Shown in pieces: positions 10,224-19,305 of a stretch of DNA of 64,000 nt. Positions within the stretch are counted from its first letter, which is position 1; each line of letters opens with the position of its first letter. A program made the position numbers and the translations under genes. This DNA comes from Candidatus Saccharimonadota bacterium. GTDB taxonomy: Bacteria > Patescibacteriota > Saccharimonadia > Saccharimonadales > Saccharimonadaceae. The notes beneath the pieces were generated by a model. It saw nothing but the letters and a program-made list of their open reading frames with translations, did not search any database and had not been told where the DNA came from. Location: the NCBI GenBank assembly GCA_015655045.1, contig JAATFU010000007.1, positions 124,001-188,000 on the forward strand. The letters run 5' to 3'.

Positions 10224-11147
10224 ATGACAAAAGTTATTCACAATCCAGCACTTGCAAACATTGATGAGCACAGCGCCACCAGTGCCACGTTTGACATCGA
10301 ACCTCTGCACGCCGGTTACGGCAACACACTCGGTAATAGTCTTCGTCGCGTTCTTCTTTCGAGCATTGAAGGTGGTGCCATCGTTGCCTTCCGGATTGAA
10401 GGTGCAAGCCACGAGTTCACTACTGTAAAAGGGATTAAAGAAGATGTCGTTGATATCATGCTTAATCTCAAGAATGTCCGCCTCCGTGTTCACTCTGACG
10501 AGCCTGTTGAGCTTCGCCTAGAGAAAAAGGGAGCTGGCGTTGTTACAGCTGGAGACATCAAAACTACGGCTGACGTTGAAGTTATCAATCCTGAGCAAAT
10601 TATTGCCACGATCGATGACGCCAAAGCCTCAGTCCTTATTGACCTTGTGGCTGAATCTGGCCGTGGGTATCGAACTATTGAAGATTCGAGCGTTCAACGT
10701 ATTCATAGTGATATGATCGCGATTGACGCCATCTTTAGCCCGGTACTGCGTGTCCGTTATAAGGTTGATAGTACTCGCGTTGGACAAGAGACTAACCTCG
10801 ATAAGTTGCTGCTAAGCATCGAAACCGACGGCTCATTAACCCCACGCGAAGCATTTGAACAAGCCGCTGCCGTTCTGGTGAACCAATACACTGCGCTTGC
10901 CGGTTCTACATCTGTCGAATCTGCACCAGCTCTTGGCCAGGACGTTGACGATGAATCAAATGAGCTCAATACACCAATTGAAGAGCTTAATCTCACTGCT
11001 CGTACGGCCAATGCGCTTGTCAACAATGACATTCGTACTGTCCATGACCTTGTGACATTAAGTGAACAAGATTTGCGTGAACTCAAAGGGTTTGGTTCAA
11101 AAGCGTTAGATGAAGTTAAAGATAAACTAGCAGAACTGGAACTCTAA
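10224..11147 (+). CDS. rpoA: DNA-directed RNA polymerase subunit alpha
   Basis: EPLHAGYGNTLGNSLRRVLLSSIEGGA; C-terminal alpha-CTD. Confidence 0.98.
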   Translation: MTKVIHNPALANIDEHSATSATFDIEPLHAGYGNTLGNSLRRVLLSSIEGGAIVAFRIEGASHEFTTVKGIKEDVVDIMLNLKNVRLRVHSDEPVELRLEKKGAGVVTAGDIKTTADVEVINPEQIIATIDDAKASVLIDLVAESGRGYRTIEDSSVQRIHSDMIAIDAIFSPVLRVRYKVDSTRVGQETNLDKLLLSIETDGSLTPREAFEQAAAVLVNQYTALAGSTSVESAPALGQDVDDESNELNTPIEELNLTARTANALVNNDIRTVHDLVTLSEQDLRELKGFGSKALDEVKDKLAELEL

Positions 11148-11148
11148 T

Positions 11149-11538
11149 ATGCACAGGCACGGATATGTAGGACGCAAATTCAGTCGCAAGCGCGACCAGC
11201 GTCGAGCACTGCTCAAAGGCTTAGCAACAAGTCTTGTTGAGCACGGTAAAATTGAAACAACTTTGCCAAAAGCCAAAGAGCTTGTGCGTTATATTGAAAA
11301 GTTAATTACTAAGGCTAAGAAGGGTGATCTTCACAATCGTCGTCAGGTGATTGCAGGACTCTCAACTCAAGCCGCTGCCTTTAAGTTGGTTGATGAGATT
11401 GCACCACAACTAACCGGTCGTACAAGTGGGCATGTCCGCGTGACACGAACTCGTGTTCGTGTGGGCGATGGCACTCAACTTGCTACTATTGGCTTTGTTG
11501 ACGAGCTGAAGGCTGCACCAAAAGAGGAGACCGTCTAA
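11149..11538 (+). CDS. rplQ: 50S ribosomal protein L17
   Basis: RKFSRKRDQRRALLKGLATSLVEHGKIETTLPKAKE. Confidence 0.98.
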   Translation: MHRHGYVGRKFSRKRDQRRALLKGLATSLVEHGKIETTLPKAKELVRYIEKLITKAKKGDLHNRRQVIAGLSTQAAAFKLVDEIAPQLTGRTSGHVRVTRTRVRVGDGTQLATIGFVDELKAAPKEETV

Positions 11539-11981
11539 TGGCTGTTAATGCAAAGACCTACTCACAAAAACCAAGCGAAGTAACCCGTCGCTGGATCCTA
11601 ATTGATGCCTCAAGCGCACCTCTTGGACGTGTTTCGACGGTTATCGCTAAATATCTTATTGGTAAATACAAACCAACCTACACAGCACATATTGATGGTG
11701 GTGACTATGTAGTCGTGATCAACGCCGCTCAGGCAGTTGTCACGGGTGCAAAAGAGACTGACAAGAAATATTATCGTCACAGTGGTTTCCCTGGTGGAAT
11801 TAGTGACGAGAGTCTATCAGAAGTTCGCACCAAGTACCCTGAACGTATCATTGAAGCTGCGGTCAAGGGGATGATCCCTCGTAACAAACTTGCTGCTGAG
11901 CGCTTGAAGCGTCTCCGGGTTTTCCCGGGTGAGGCTCACACGCACACCGCACAGACTCCAGAGAAAGTAGAGGTTAAATAA
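11538..11981 (+). CDS. rplM: 50S ribosomal protein L13
   Basis: RRWILIDASSAPLGRVSTVIAKYLIGK. Confidence 0.98.
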   Translation: MAVNAKTYSQKPSEVTRRWILIDASSAPLGRVSTVIAKYLIGKYKPTYTAHIDGGDYVVVINAAQAVVTGAKETDKKYYRHSGFPGGISDESLSEVRTKYPERIIEAAVKGMIPRNKLAAERLKRLRVFPGEAHTHTAQTPEKVEVK

Positions 11982-11982
11982 C

Positions 11983-12381
11983 ATGGCTGAAGGAAAGTAT
12001 TTTTACGGCCTTGGACGACGCAAGAGCGCTACAGCTTCTGCACGTCTGTACGCAGGCAAAGGCAATGTCACGATCAACGATAAAACAGCAACTGAGTACT
12101 TTAGCGAGAACAAGACCCATGTTGCTGAGATTACTGATCCGCTTGCACTCGTCAACAAACAAAAAGATTTTGATGTCACTATCCTTGTAAAGGGTGGTGG
12201 TATCGCTGGTCAAGTTGATGCGATTAAGCTAGCAATTGCCAAAGCAATTACAGCTGGCAACGCCGATCTTCGTAGTATCTTAAAGAAGAATGACTTCTTG
12301 AAGCGTGATTCTCGAGAAAAAGAACGCAAGAAGTACGGTCTTCGTTCCGCTCGAAAGCGCGAACAATTCTCCAAGCGTTAG
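11983..12381 (+). CDS. rpsI: 30S ribosomal protein S9
   Basis: YGLGRRKSATASARLYAGKG...KKYGLRSARKREQFSKR. Confidence 0.98.
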   Translation: MAEGKYFYGLGRRKSATASARLYAGKGNVTINDKTATEYFSENKTHVAEITDPLALVNKQKDFDVTILVKGGGIAGQVDAIKLAIAKAITAGNADLRSILKKNDFLKRDSREKERKKYGLRSARKREQFSKR

Positions 12382-12400
12382 GAGAAATCCGCGTTTTACC

Positions 12401-12433
12401 CATAATACTCCCTCATTCGTGAGGGAGTATTTG
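12401..12433 (+). terminator. Intrinsic terminator after rpsI
   Basis: AATACTCCCTCATTCGTGAGGGAGTATTTGG. Confidence 0.8.
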
Positions 12434-12454
12434 GTATAGTATAGAAAGATACCT

Positions 12455-13270
12455 ATGTGGGACAAAATACTTCATAAATGGCTCCATCTTCCGTATATTC
12501 TCAACGTACGGACTAATCAATATGTCAAGAAGCCCCGTGCAACCCTTCTCTTTATCCATGGTATTGGCGACAATGGTTCTGCCTGGGATACAAGTATTGC
12601 ACGACTACCGAGCGATCTCCATATCATTACGATTGATCTACTCGGTTTTGGCGATTCACCAAAACCAATCTGGGCAAAATATAATGCCTCAACACAAGCT
12701 CGCTCTGTCTTTGCAACTCTTCTCAAGCTACGGTTACAGCGTGGGCCTCTCATGGTCATTGGACACTCTCTCGGCTCACTAGTGGCCGTCGAGCTAGCGA
12801 AGAAGCACCCTCGTCGAATCGACAGCCTCATCCTCTGCAGCCCACCCTTTTATCGAGATACACCACTCACCAAACCAAGTTTACCAACTATTGACCAACT
12901 TCTTAAAAACGCCTATGAATCTATTCAAAAACAACCTTCTCGTTTCCTACGTTTTGCGCGCTTAGCGATGAAATATAAACTCATCAATACCAGTTTTAGC
13001 GTCACAGATGACAATATCCATTCCTATATGGGAGCTCTCGAGGCGAGTATTGTAAACCAAACAGCACTCCGAGATGCGCTCAAGCTTCATCTGCCCACAA
13101 CTATTCTCCATGGTACCCTCGACCCCGTCGTGGTATATAGTAACCTACGATATGTTGCAAAGCATAACCCTTCGATGAAGCTCGTAAATGTTATCGCCTC
13201 ACATGAAGTCGTCGGTCTGTTTGTACCTGCCCTAGTCAAAACAATCACAAAGCAACTCGAGAGGGGATGA
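12455..13270 (+). CDS. Alpha/beta hydrolase
   Basis: FIHGIGDNGSAW, GHSLGSLVAVELA nucleophile elbow. Confidence 0.85.
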   Translation: MWDKILHKWLHLPYILNVRTNQYVKKPRATLLFIHGIGDNGSAWDTSIARLPSDLHIITIDLLGFGDSPKPIWAKYNASTQARSVFATLLKLRLQRGPLMVIGHSLGSLVAVELAKKHPRRIDSLILCSPPFYRDTPLTKPSLPTIDQLLKNAYESIQKQPSRFLRFARLAMKYKLINTSFSVTDDNIHSYMGALEASIVNQTALRDALKLHLPTTILHGTLDPVVVYSNLRYVAKHNPSMKLVNVIASHEVVGLFVPALVKTITKQLERG

Positions 13271-13322
13271 GGCATAGGTTTGACCAGCGACGGATTGGCT
13301 GAAATAAGGTATAATAACAGCA

Positions 13323-14360
13323 ATGAGTAAACCAGTTATCCTAACCGGCATCCGATCCAATGAAGAACCAACTCTTGGCAACTACTTAGGGGCTTTTGTG
13401 CCTATGGTCAAGATGCAAAAAAAGTATGCCGGTGAATACCAAATTAATATGTTCGTGCCCGATCTTCATAGCTTTACGACGCCAGTTGATTACAGCCATC
13501 TGTACAGTAATACGTTGCATAATCTTAAATATTTTGTTGCCGCCGGGCTTGATCTTGAGAACGCCGATACCTACCTCTATCGCCAAAGTTTTATTCCGGC
13601 CCACAGTGAATTGACCTGGATACTCGATTGCTTTACCTATGTAGGTGAGATGAGCCGGATGACACAGTTTAAGGAGAAATCAAGTGAGCACAGCGAAAGC
13701 GTTTCGGTGGGACTCTTTAACTATCCCGTGCTCATGGCAGCCGATATTCTTCTCTACGGGGCAAAATACGTGCCTGTTGGCGAGGATCAATTTCAACACC
13801 TTGAAATTACCAGAGATATTGCCACTCGATTTAATAATAAGTTCGGCGATATCTTTACGATTCCTGAGGCGACTAAACTCCAAACACAATTTATCGAACG
13901 CGACACAGGACTACGCATCCGCAGCCTCACCGAACCTACCAAAAAAATGAGCAAGAGTTCACTTGATGAAAAGTCAAAAATCCTCCTCATTGATACTCCC
14001 GAAGCTGCTGCACAGAAGATCATGGGCGCTACCACAGATAGTATTGGTGAAATCCATTTTAACTGGGATAGACAACCGGGTATTAGTAGTCTCCTTCAAA
14101 TTCTTGCTTTATTAACAGGACGAGAACAACTCGAGGTCACTCAAGAGTGGGAAGGAAAGACGAGTTATGGCGACTTTAAGCGAGCCGTGGCCGACGCCGT
14201 TCGTGATTTTCTGACCACATTCCAAGCTCGCTATCAAAGCATCACTGACGAAGCGCTTGTAGCCAAGCTAGAGCAATCCGAGCGACTACTGACGCCAGTT
14301 GCCAATGCAACTCTATTACGGGCCCAACAGGCCGTTGGATTGCGTCAGAAGGCCCTCTAA
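13323..14360 (+). CDS. trpS: Tryptophanyl-tRNA synthetase
   Basis: PTLGNYLGAF; TKKMSKSSLDEKSKI (KMSKS); class I fold. Confidence 0.95.
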   Translation: MSKPVILTGIRSNEEPTLGNYLGAFVPMVKMQKKYAGEYQINMFVPDLHSFTTPVDYSHLYSNTLHNLKYFVAAGLDLENADTYLYRQSFIPAHSELTWILDCFTYVGEMSRMTQFKEKSSEHSESVSVGLFNYPVLMAADILLYGAKYVPVGEDQFQHLEITRDIATRFNNKFGDIFTIPEATKLQTQFIERDTGLRIRSLTEPTKKMSKSSLDEKSKILLIDTPEAAAQKIMGATTDSIGEIHFNWDRQPGISSLLQILALLTGREQLEVTQEWEGKTSYGDFKRAVADAVRDFLTTFQARYQSITDEALVAKLEQSERLLTPVANATLLRAQQAVGLRQKAL

Positions 14361-15523
14361 TGGTCAAATTATCTAGTGGTGATATTATCGCCGTCCTGCG
14401 GCGATACGGCGTAGCAGGCGAGGAGAACGTCCCTCGTCATGTCTCAATGGTAACAATTACCAATCCACGACCCTCAAATACATTAGCCCAATTTCGTTTT
14501 AATAAGAAGCAATACTATATCCTCGTTGACGAAAATGGTGACGATGACGTGGCGTATGTCATAAGTCAAATTCAAGACGAGAGCCAAACCATTCATGGTG
14601 ATTTACTTGTTAATCCTCATGACCCCGTGAAGACATATGCTTTGCCCTTTAAAGGTAAAGAGGTCTATCTCTACGTTCAAAAATCAGAGAAAAAGCGACT
14701 TGATATTGAGTTGGTGGCTCGCTATCCAGAATTCTCTCGTAGCACATGGCAAAAATATGTTAAAGCCGGCTACGTGACGGTAAACGGTGAACCCGCTATA
14801 TCAAGTAAACAAGAGATTTTAGTGACCGACTTACTTGCCGTCACTATTCCGGACGCAGCCGACTTTAGTGCCGATACCCTCCCTATTCTTTATATTGATG
14901 ATAATGTTGTGGTGATTAATAAGCCCGTTGGTGTATTGTCTCACAGTAAAGGTGCGATGAACGACGAGTTTACTGTAGCCGAATTCTTTCGTCGCTATAC
15001 AAGCTATAACCTCGATACTAATCGTCCAGGTATTATTCATCGGCTTGATCGAGATACGAGCGGCGTCATGATTGGCGTACGCAATAGTCAAACCGCTGAG
15101 CTTTTACAAAAACAATTCGCCGACCGAAAGACAAAAAAAACATATCTGGCGATCGTGGAAGGTATACCAAAACTACCAAAAGCCCAAATTGATCTTCCTA
15201 TTGGGAGAAACCCGACAGCACCGAGTACTTTTAAAGTAGATGTGAAAGGGAAGTCGGCAATTACTACCTATGAGATACTTGCCACCCACGATAAGGAAGC
15301 TCTCGTTCGGCTTCAACCCAAGACAGGACGTACCCACCAACTTCGTGTCCATATGAAGTACATCGGTACCCCTATTAAGGGCGATAAGGTATATGGCAAA
15401 GCAGCCGATCGACTTTACCTCCATGCGGCAAGCCTTGAGATCACCATCCCCGAAAGTGATCGCCATACTTTCGAAGCCCCTATTCCGCAAAGCTTTATCG
15501 ATATTTTTCCTGAGGCAAAATAG
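14360..15523 (+). CDS. RluA-family pseudouridine synthase with S4 domain and ~110 aa N-terminal extension
   Basis: S4-like region then IIHRLDRDTSGVMIGVRN and QPKTGRTHQLRVHMKYIGTPIKGD. Confidence 0.9.
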   Translation: MVKLSSGDIIAVLRRYGVAGEENVPRHVSMVTITNPRPSNTLAQFRFNKKQYYILVDENGDDDVAYVISQIQDESQTIHGDLLVNPHDPVKTYALPFKGKEVYLYVQKSEKKRLDIELVARYPEFSRSTWQKYVKAGYVTVNGEPAISSKQEILVTDLLAVTIPDAADFSADTLPILYIDDNVVVINKPVGVLSHSKGAMNDEFTVAEFFRRYTSYNLDTNRPGIIHRLDRDTSGVMIGVRNSQTAELLQKQFADRKTKKTYLAIVEGIPKLPKAQIDLPIGRNPTAPSTFKVDVKGKSAITTYEILATHDKEALVRLQPKTGRTHQLRVHMKYIGTPIKGDKVYGKAADRLYLHAASLEITIPESDRHTFEAPIPQSFIDIFPEAK

Positions 15524-15525
15524 GT

Positions 15526-16359
15526 ATGCCGGCGCCTCTCATTCATCCCTCGACTCTCGCTCTTCTTCAGTCGACCAGTCTTGAGTTGCCGCAATCACTC
15601 CTTATCACAGGGCCTGAGGGTATTGGGTTAACAACCATAGCCACCTTTCTTGCCGCACAGCTTGTCGGCGTAAAGCCCGTACTAGTCTTACCGGAAAAGG
15701 ATGAAAAAGTAGATATCGAAAAGGGAGTGATTAGCGTTGGTAGTATTCGTCGCCTCTATAATCAAACCCGAACCATTCATACCCAAAAGCAGATTATAAT
15801 CATTGATTATGCTGAGCGTATGGGTAGCCAAGCACAAAATGCCTTCCTGAAGCTCCTCGAGGAGCCTGGACGCTCAGTTTACTTCATTCTCGCTACTCAT
15901 ACGCCGAGTAGGTTATTGTCGACTATAACGTCACGTACGCAACTTGTTGAACTCCGTCCCATTACTACAAGCCAATCCCAACAGCTCCTCAAGAGCCTCG
16001 CTGTTGGAGACACTCAACAACGGAGTCAACTCTTGTTTATGGCGGAGGGACTCCCGGCGGAACTAACACGTCTTGTGGCAGATCCAATCTATTTTGAGAA
16101 GAGAAGTGGAATTGTCCGAGATGCTCGTCAGCTGCTTCAGGCATCTGTATATGATCGTCTCAAGCTTGCTCAACGCTATAAAGATACTCGCAGCGATAGC
16201 TTACTCTTACTTCGGGATGCCGCTCACATTATTCGACTGAGCCTTATGAGTCCCTCCCAGGAACGGTTAGTTACGCAAGTTGAAAAGATTCTTCAGGCAT
16301 ATGACAAAATTGAGGCCAATGGCAACATCCGCCTCTGTCTTGCTCGGCTTATGCTATAA
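15526..16359 (+). CDS. DNA polymerase III delta'-like subunit (HolB type)
   Basis: LLITGPEGIGLTT degenerate P-loop; MGSQAQNAFLKLLEEPGRSVYFILATHTPSRLLSTITSRTQ. Confidence 0.8.
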   Translation: MPAPLIHPSTLALLQSTSLELPQSLLITGPEGIGLTTIATFLAAQLVGVKPVLVLPEKDEKVDIEKGVISVGSIRRLYNQTRTIHTQKQIIIIDYAERMGSQAQNAFLKLLEEPGRSVYFILATHTPSRLLSTITSRTQLVELRPITTSQSQQLLKSLAVGDTQQRSQLLFMAEGLPAELTRLVADPIYFEKRSGIVRDARQLLQASVYDRLKLAQRYKDTRSDSLLLLRDAAHIIRLSLMSPSQERLVTQVEKILQAYDKIEANGNIRLCLARLML

Positions 16360-16368
16360 TTAATCAGT

Positions 16369-17022
16369 ATGTTAGGTTTACTTGTTATTGCATTACTCGG
16401 TACTTGGGCAATTCTTCAACGTCAAACAATCAACGAGATTGCCGTTGACCTGCCGCTCAAGCTCTCTGAAAAACTTGATCAATTGTGGAGTATTGCGCAA
16501 CAGTCCCTCCAAGACCGGAAATACTTACGAGCCGAGAAAGCGCTACTCACGATTTTGCGTGTTGACGAGCGAAATGCGAGTGCCTACAACCGCCTTGGTA
16601 TCCTCTATGCCAAACAACAAGCTTTTAAGGACGCAATCGAGTGTTTTGAGATTGCCCAATCGCTTGAGCCAAGTGCGAGTAGCCTACACAATGTTGGACT
16701 TATCTATTATGAAACTCATAACTACGAGAAAGCCGCTCTGGCCTTCGAACAAGCCTTATCATTAGATAATGAGCTTGCCTCCCGCCACATTGCCTACGCA
16801 AAAGTCCAAGAGAAGTTAGGCCACGACAAGAAAATGATCGAAGCACTCGAAAAAGCCGTTGAACTCGACCCTATTCCACAGACACTCAATATCCTCGCCG
16901 ATGCATATGATCGAACTGGTCAAACCGAACTCGCGCTCAACTTGCGTGAGAAATCAGCTAAAATGATTATTCCTCAAGTCACTGCACGCCGCGTCCGCCA
17001 ACCTCGTCGGGTGGTTATGTAG
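16369..17022 (+). CDS. TPR-repeat protein with N-terminal TM segment
   Basis: Repeated TPR helical motifs; hydrophobic N-terminus. Confidence 0.8.
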   Translation: MLGLLVIALLGTWAILQRQTINEIAVDLPLKLSEKLDQLWSIAQQSLQDRKYLRAEKALLTILRVDERNASAYNRLGILYAKQQAFKDAIECFEIAQSLEPSASSLHNVGLIYYETHNYEKAALAFEQALSLDNELASRHIAYAKVQEKLGHDKKMIEALEKAVELDPIPQTLNILADAYDRTGQTELALNLREKSAKMIIPQVTARRVRQPRRVVM

Positions 17023-17026
17023 CCCC

Positions 17027-17275
17027 ATGGGCTCCGAAAATTCTCATCCATCTCTTGAGGCAATGCTCAGTCGACCTTTTGATCCATCAGACGACCAAAC
17101 ACATCAATTAGTTGATGAGATAAGTTCGCGACTCACCGAAGAAGGTATCATGTCTGTTGAACAGGGACTAACGCTCGTACAAGATACAATTCATACGTAC
17201 TACGTCAATCATCGTATTACCCTTGATCAGGCCGTGCATATTTTTCATACAATCGGCGTATTCAAACTGCAATAA
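17027..17275 (+). CDS. Hypothetical protein (82 aa)
   Basis: ORF closely following the TPR gene. Confidence 0.5.
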   Translation: MGSENSHPSLEAMLSRPFDPSDDQTHQLVDEISSRLTEEGIMSVEQGLTLVQDTIHTYYVNHRITLDQAVHIFHTIGVFKLQ

Positions 17276-17290
17276 TGTCATGTTCTCCTC

Positions 17291-17328
17291 AACGTAAAAT
17301 GCCTGTCATACGGCAGGCATTTTACGTT
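17291..17328. terminator. Bidirectional hairpin terminator
   Basis: AACGTAAAATGCCTG...CAGGCATTTTACGTT, 15-bp perfect stem. Confidence 0.75.
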
Positions 17329-17412
17329 GGTGCTGGAGGTAGGACTCGAACCTACGGAGCCTTACGGCGGGAGATTTACAGTCTCCTGTGATTGCCACTA
17401 CACGACTCCAGC
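17328..17412 (-). tRNA. tRNA-Tyr (GTA), CCA encoded
   Basis: Reverse complement folds as a long-variable-arm tRNA with GTA anticodon; 3' CCA in genome. Confidence 0.93.
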
Positions 17413-17427
17413 ATAGATCTATCTATA

Positions 17428-17504
17428 TGGAGCCGCCTCTCGGATTCGAACCGAGGACCCCCACTTTACAAAAGTGGTGCTCTAACCAGCTGAGCTAAGG
17501 CGGC
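17428..17504 (-). tRNA. tRNA-Thr (TGT), CCA encoded
   Basis: GCCGCCTTAGCTCAGCTGGTTAGAGCACCACTTTTGTAAAGTGG...GGTTCGAATCCGAGAGGCGGCTCCA. Confidence 0.94.
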
Positions 17505-17647
17505 ATGTACGTAAGATACTCAACTATTCTATCTGAGAAAGAGCCTCTTTTCAAGGCTTCGCATGATAACTGGCTAGATTATAACGTCTCCTCAATGCCA
17601 GACCACTACCACCGCAGACATTTACATGCTATATTAGTTGAGTTATT

Positions 17648-17723
17648 GCCGCGATAGCTCAGTCGGTAGAGCGCAGCAATGGTAATGCTGAGGTCAGGAG
17701 TTCGAATCTCCTTCGTGGCTCCA
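17648..17723 (+). tRNA. tRNA-Thr (GGT), CCA encoded
   Basis: GCCGCGATAGCTCAGTCGGTAGAGCGCAGCAATGGTAATGCTG...TTCGAATCTCCTTCGTGGCTCCA. Confidence 0.92.
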
Positions 17724-17772
17724 AATTGATTCAAGACTGCCTCTAATGGGCAGTCTTTGCTATACTAAGACC

Positions 17773-18267
17773 ATGCCTACATTTAGTTTTGATATAGTAT
17801 CCGAGTACGATAAAGCTGAAATGAATAACGTCTTTGCTATGACCCAAAAGGAGATTACAGGACGCTACGACTTCAAAAACACCCCAGCCGAAATTGATTG
17901 GCTAGAGGATAAGAAGGGATTCAAAGTTATCGGTGCGAACAATTGGCAAATAGAAAGCATCATCGACATTATCCGCAAAAAACTCGCAAGTCGAGAACTA
18001 AGCAGTAAAGTGCTCGATCTATCAAAGACTATCGTTACCAGTAATCTCAAGGCGACCCAAGAGGTACCATTTATTGCCGGACTTGATCAAGAGAAAGCGA
18101 AGCGTATCACTAAGCTCCTTCGCGATGAGCTCCCAAAGGTGAAACCCCAAATTCAAGGTGAGGCCGTCCGGGTAGTAAGCAGTAGCAAAGACGAGCTTCA
18201 GACAGCTATGCACTTAGTTCAATCAGCCGACTTTGACTTTCCTGTTGCCTTTACTAACTATCGCTAA
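17773..18267 (+). CDS. yajQ: YajQ-family nucleotide-binding protein
   Basis: MPTFSFDIVSEYDKAEMNNVFAMTQKEITGRYDFKN; start chosen after TATACT-N6-ATG. Confidence 0.92.
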   Translation: MPTFSFDIVSEYDKAEMNNVFAMTQKEITGRYDFKNTPAEIDWLEDKKGFKVIGANNWQIESIIDIIRKKLASRELSSKVLDLSKTIVTSNLKATQEVPFIAGLDQEKAKRITKLLRDELPKVKPQIQGEAVRVVSSSKDELQTAMHLVQSADFDFPVAFTNYR

Positions 18268-18341
18268 GAGCTCCCTTGTATAATGAGCTAATCTTTGCTA
18301 TAATTTACCCCTGATAGACGAGACAAAATATAAGGAATCTT

Positions 18342-18548
18342 ATGGCAAAGAAGAATACAAAGCGTAAATTAGTTGGATTAGTCAGTGAGCTTACTGGTCA
18401 CCGTACATACTACACAACCAAGAACGTTCAAAACACAACTGAAAAGATCTCACTGAAGAAGTATGATCCTATTGCGCGTACCCACGCAACCTACACCGAA
18501 ACCAAGAAAAACCTTGGTCGTAACGAAATTAAGCCCCGTAAAGGCTAA
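18342..18548 (+). CDS. rpmG: 50S ribosomal protein L33, cysteine-free form with C-terminal extension
   Basis: HRTYYTTKNVQNTTEKISLKKYDPIARTH matches L33 core (YxTxKNxxNTxxxxxLKKYxP). Confidence 0.88.
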   Translation: MAKKNTKRKLVGLVSELTGHRTYYTTKNVQNTTEKISLKKYDPIARTHATYTETKKNLGRNEIKPRKG

Positions 18549-18573
18549 TAAAGCTAAGGCTCCTGCTTTAATA

Positions 18574-18600
18574 CCCCCTCCTATGAGGGGGTATTATTTA
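18574..18600 (+). terminator. Intrinsic terminator after rpmG
   Basis: ATACCCCCTCCTATGAGGGGGTATT. Confidence 0.75.
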
Positions 18601-18606
18601 TCTCAT

Positions 18607-19305
18607 CTATACTTGTTCGGCAATTATATCGAGGTGATGGGCAAGCCAGATACCATCATTGACAAGCATATCCAGTAGTGAGCTACTGATGCTCTGATTA
18701 GCCGCGTAGAGATAGATGGCTCCTTCGTAGATCTCAGCTGAGAGAGGCCAAAAATGAGCACCGATAGTTCGTGCTACTGCCGCAGGAAATAACCGTTCAA
18801 CTTCAATAGCATGGGTGGGTGTAGCAAAAAGACCATAGCGTGAAGTAAATTCGGGGCTATAGTTCTCGAAGGTACCAAGCTGAATAGGTTGCAACGCGCC
18901 AAAAGTTGTAGTCAGTGCTGCATAGGTGGTTGACATATCGTCATGTTTACCGAGGAAGATATGAGGGATGTCCTTTTTGGTGTGGAGCATAACTTCTAAA
19001 ATAAGCCAGTTATGCTGCTTCGTTGTACCATCGGGCTGTTGAAGAGTATCTAAACGATCAACAAGAGTAATATCATATCCCTCATAGGTGCCAACGGTAT
19101 AGCTCTCGTCTTGATGGGTGGCGGATACAGTTAAGCCTCGGACAACATGATGCTCGTCTGAATGTTGATCCACCAGGCCAAAATAGAGAAGACCCATCTT
19201 ATCGGCAAAATGTTTAATTGTTCGTCTACGATTGTGGGCGCGGGGGCCATTACGCCACACACTATTACGGAGAGTCCGCATAGGTACAGCTAATATATGT
19301 GCCAT
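18607..19305 (-). CDS. Hypothetical protein (232 aa)
   Basis: ORF abutting the GH15 gene. Confidence 0.6.
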   Translation of the reverse strand: MAHILAVPMRTLRNSVWRNGPRAHNRRRTIKHFADKMGLLYFGLVDQHSDEHHVVRGLTVSATHQDESYTVGTYEGYDITLVDRLDTLQQPDGTTKQHNWLILEVMLHTKKDIPHIFLGKHDDMSTTYAALTTTFGALQPIQLGTFENYSPEFTSRYGLFATPTHAIEVERLFPAAVARTIGAHFWPLSAEIYEGAIYLYAANQSISSSLLDMLVNDGIWLAHHLDIIAEQV

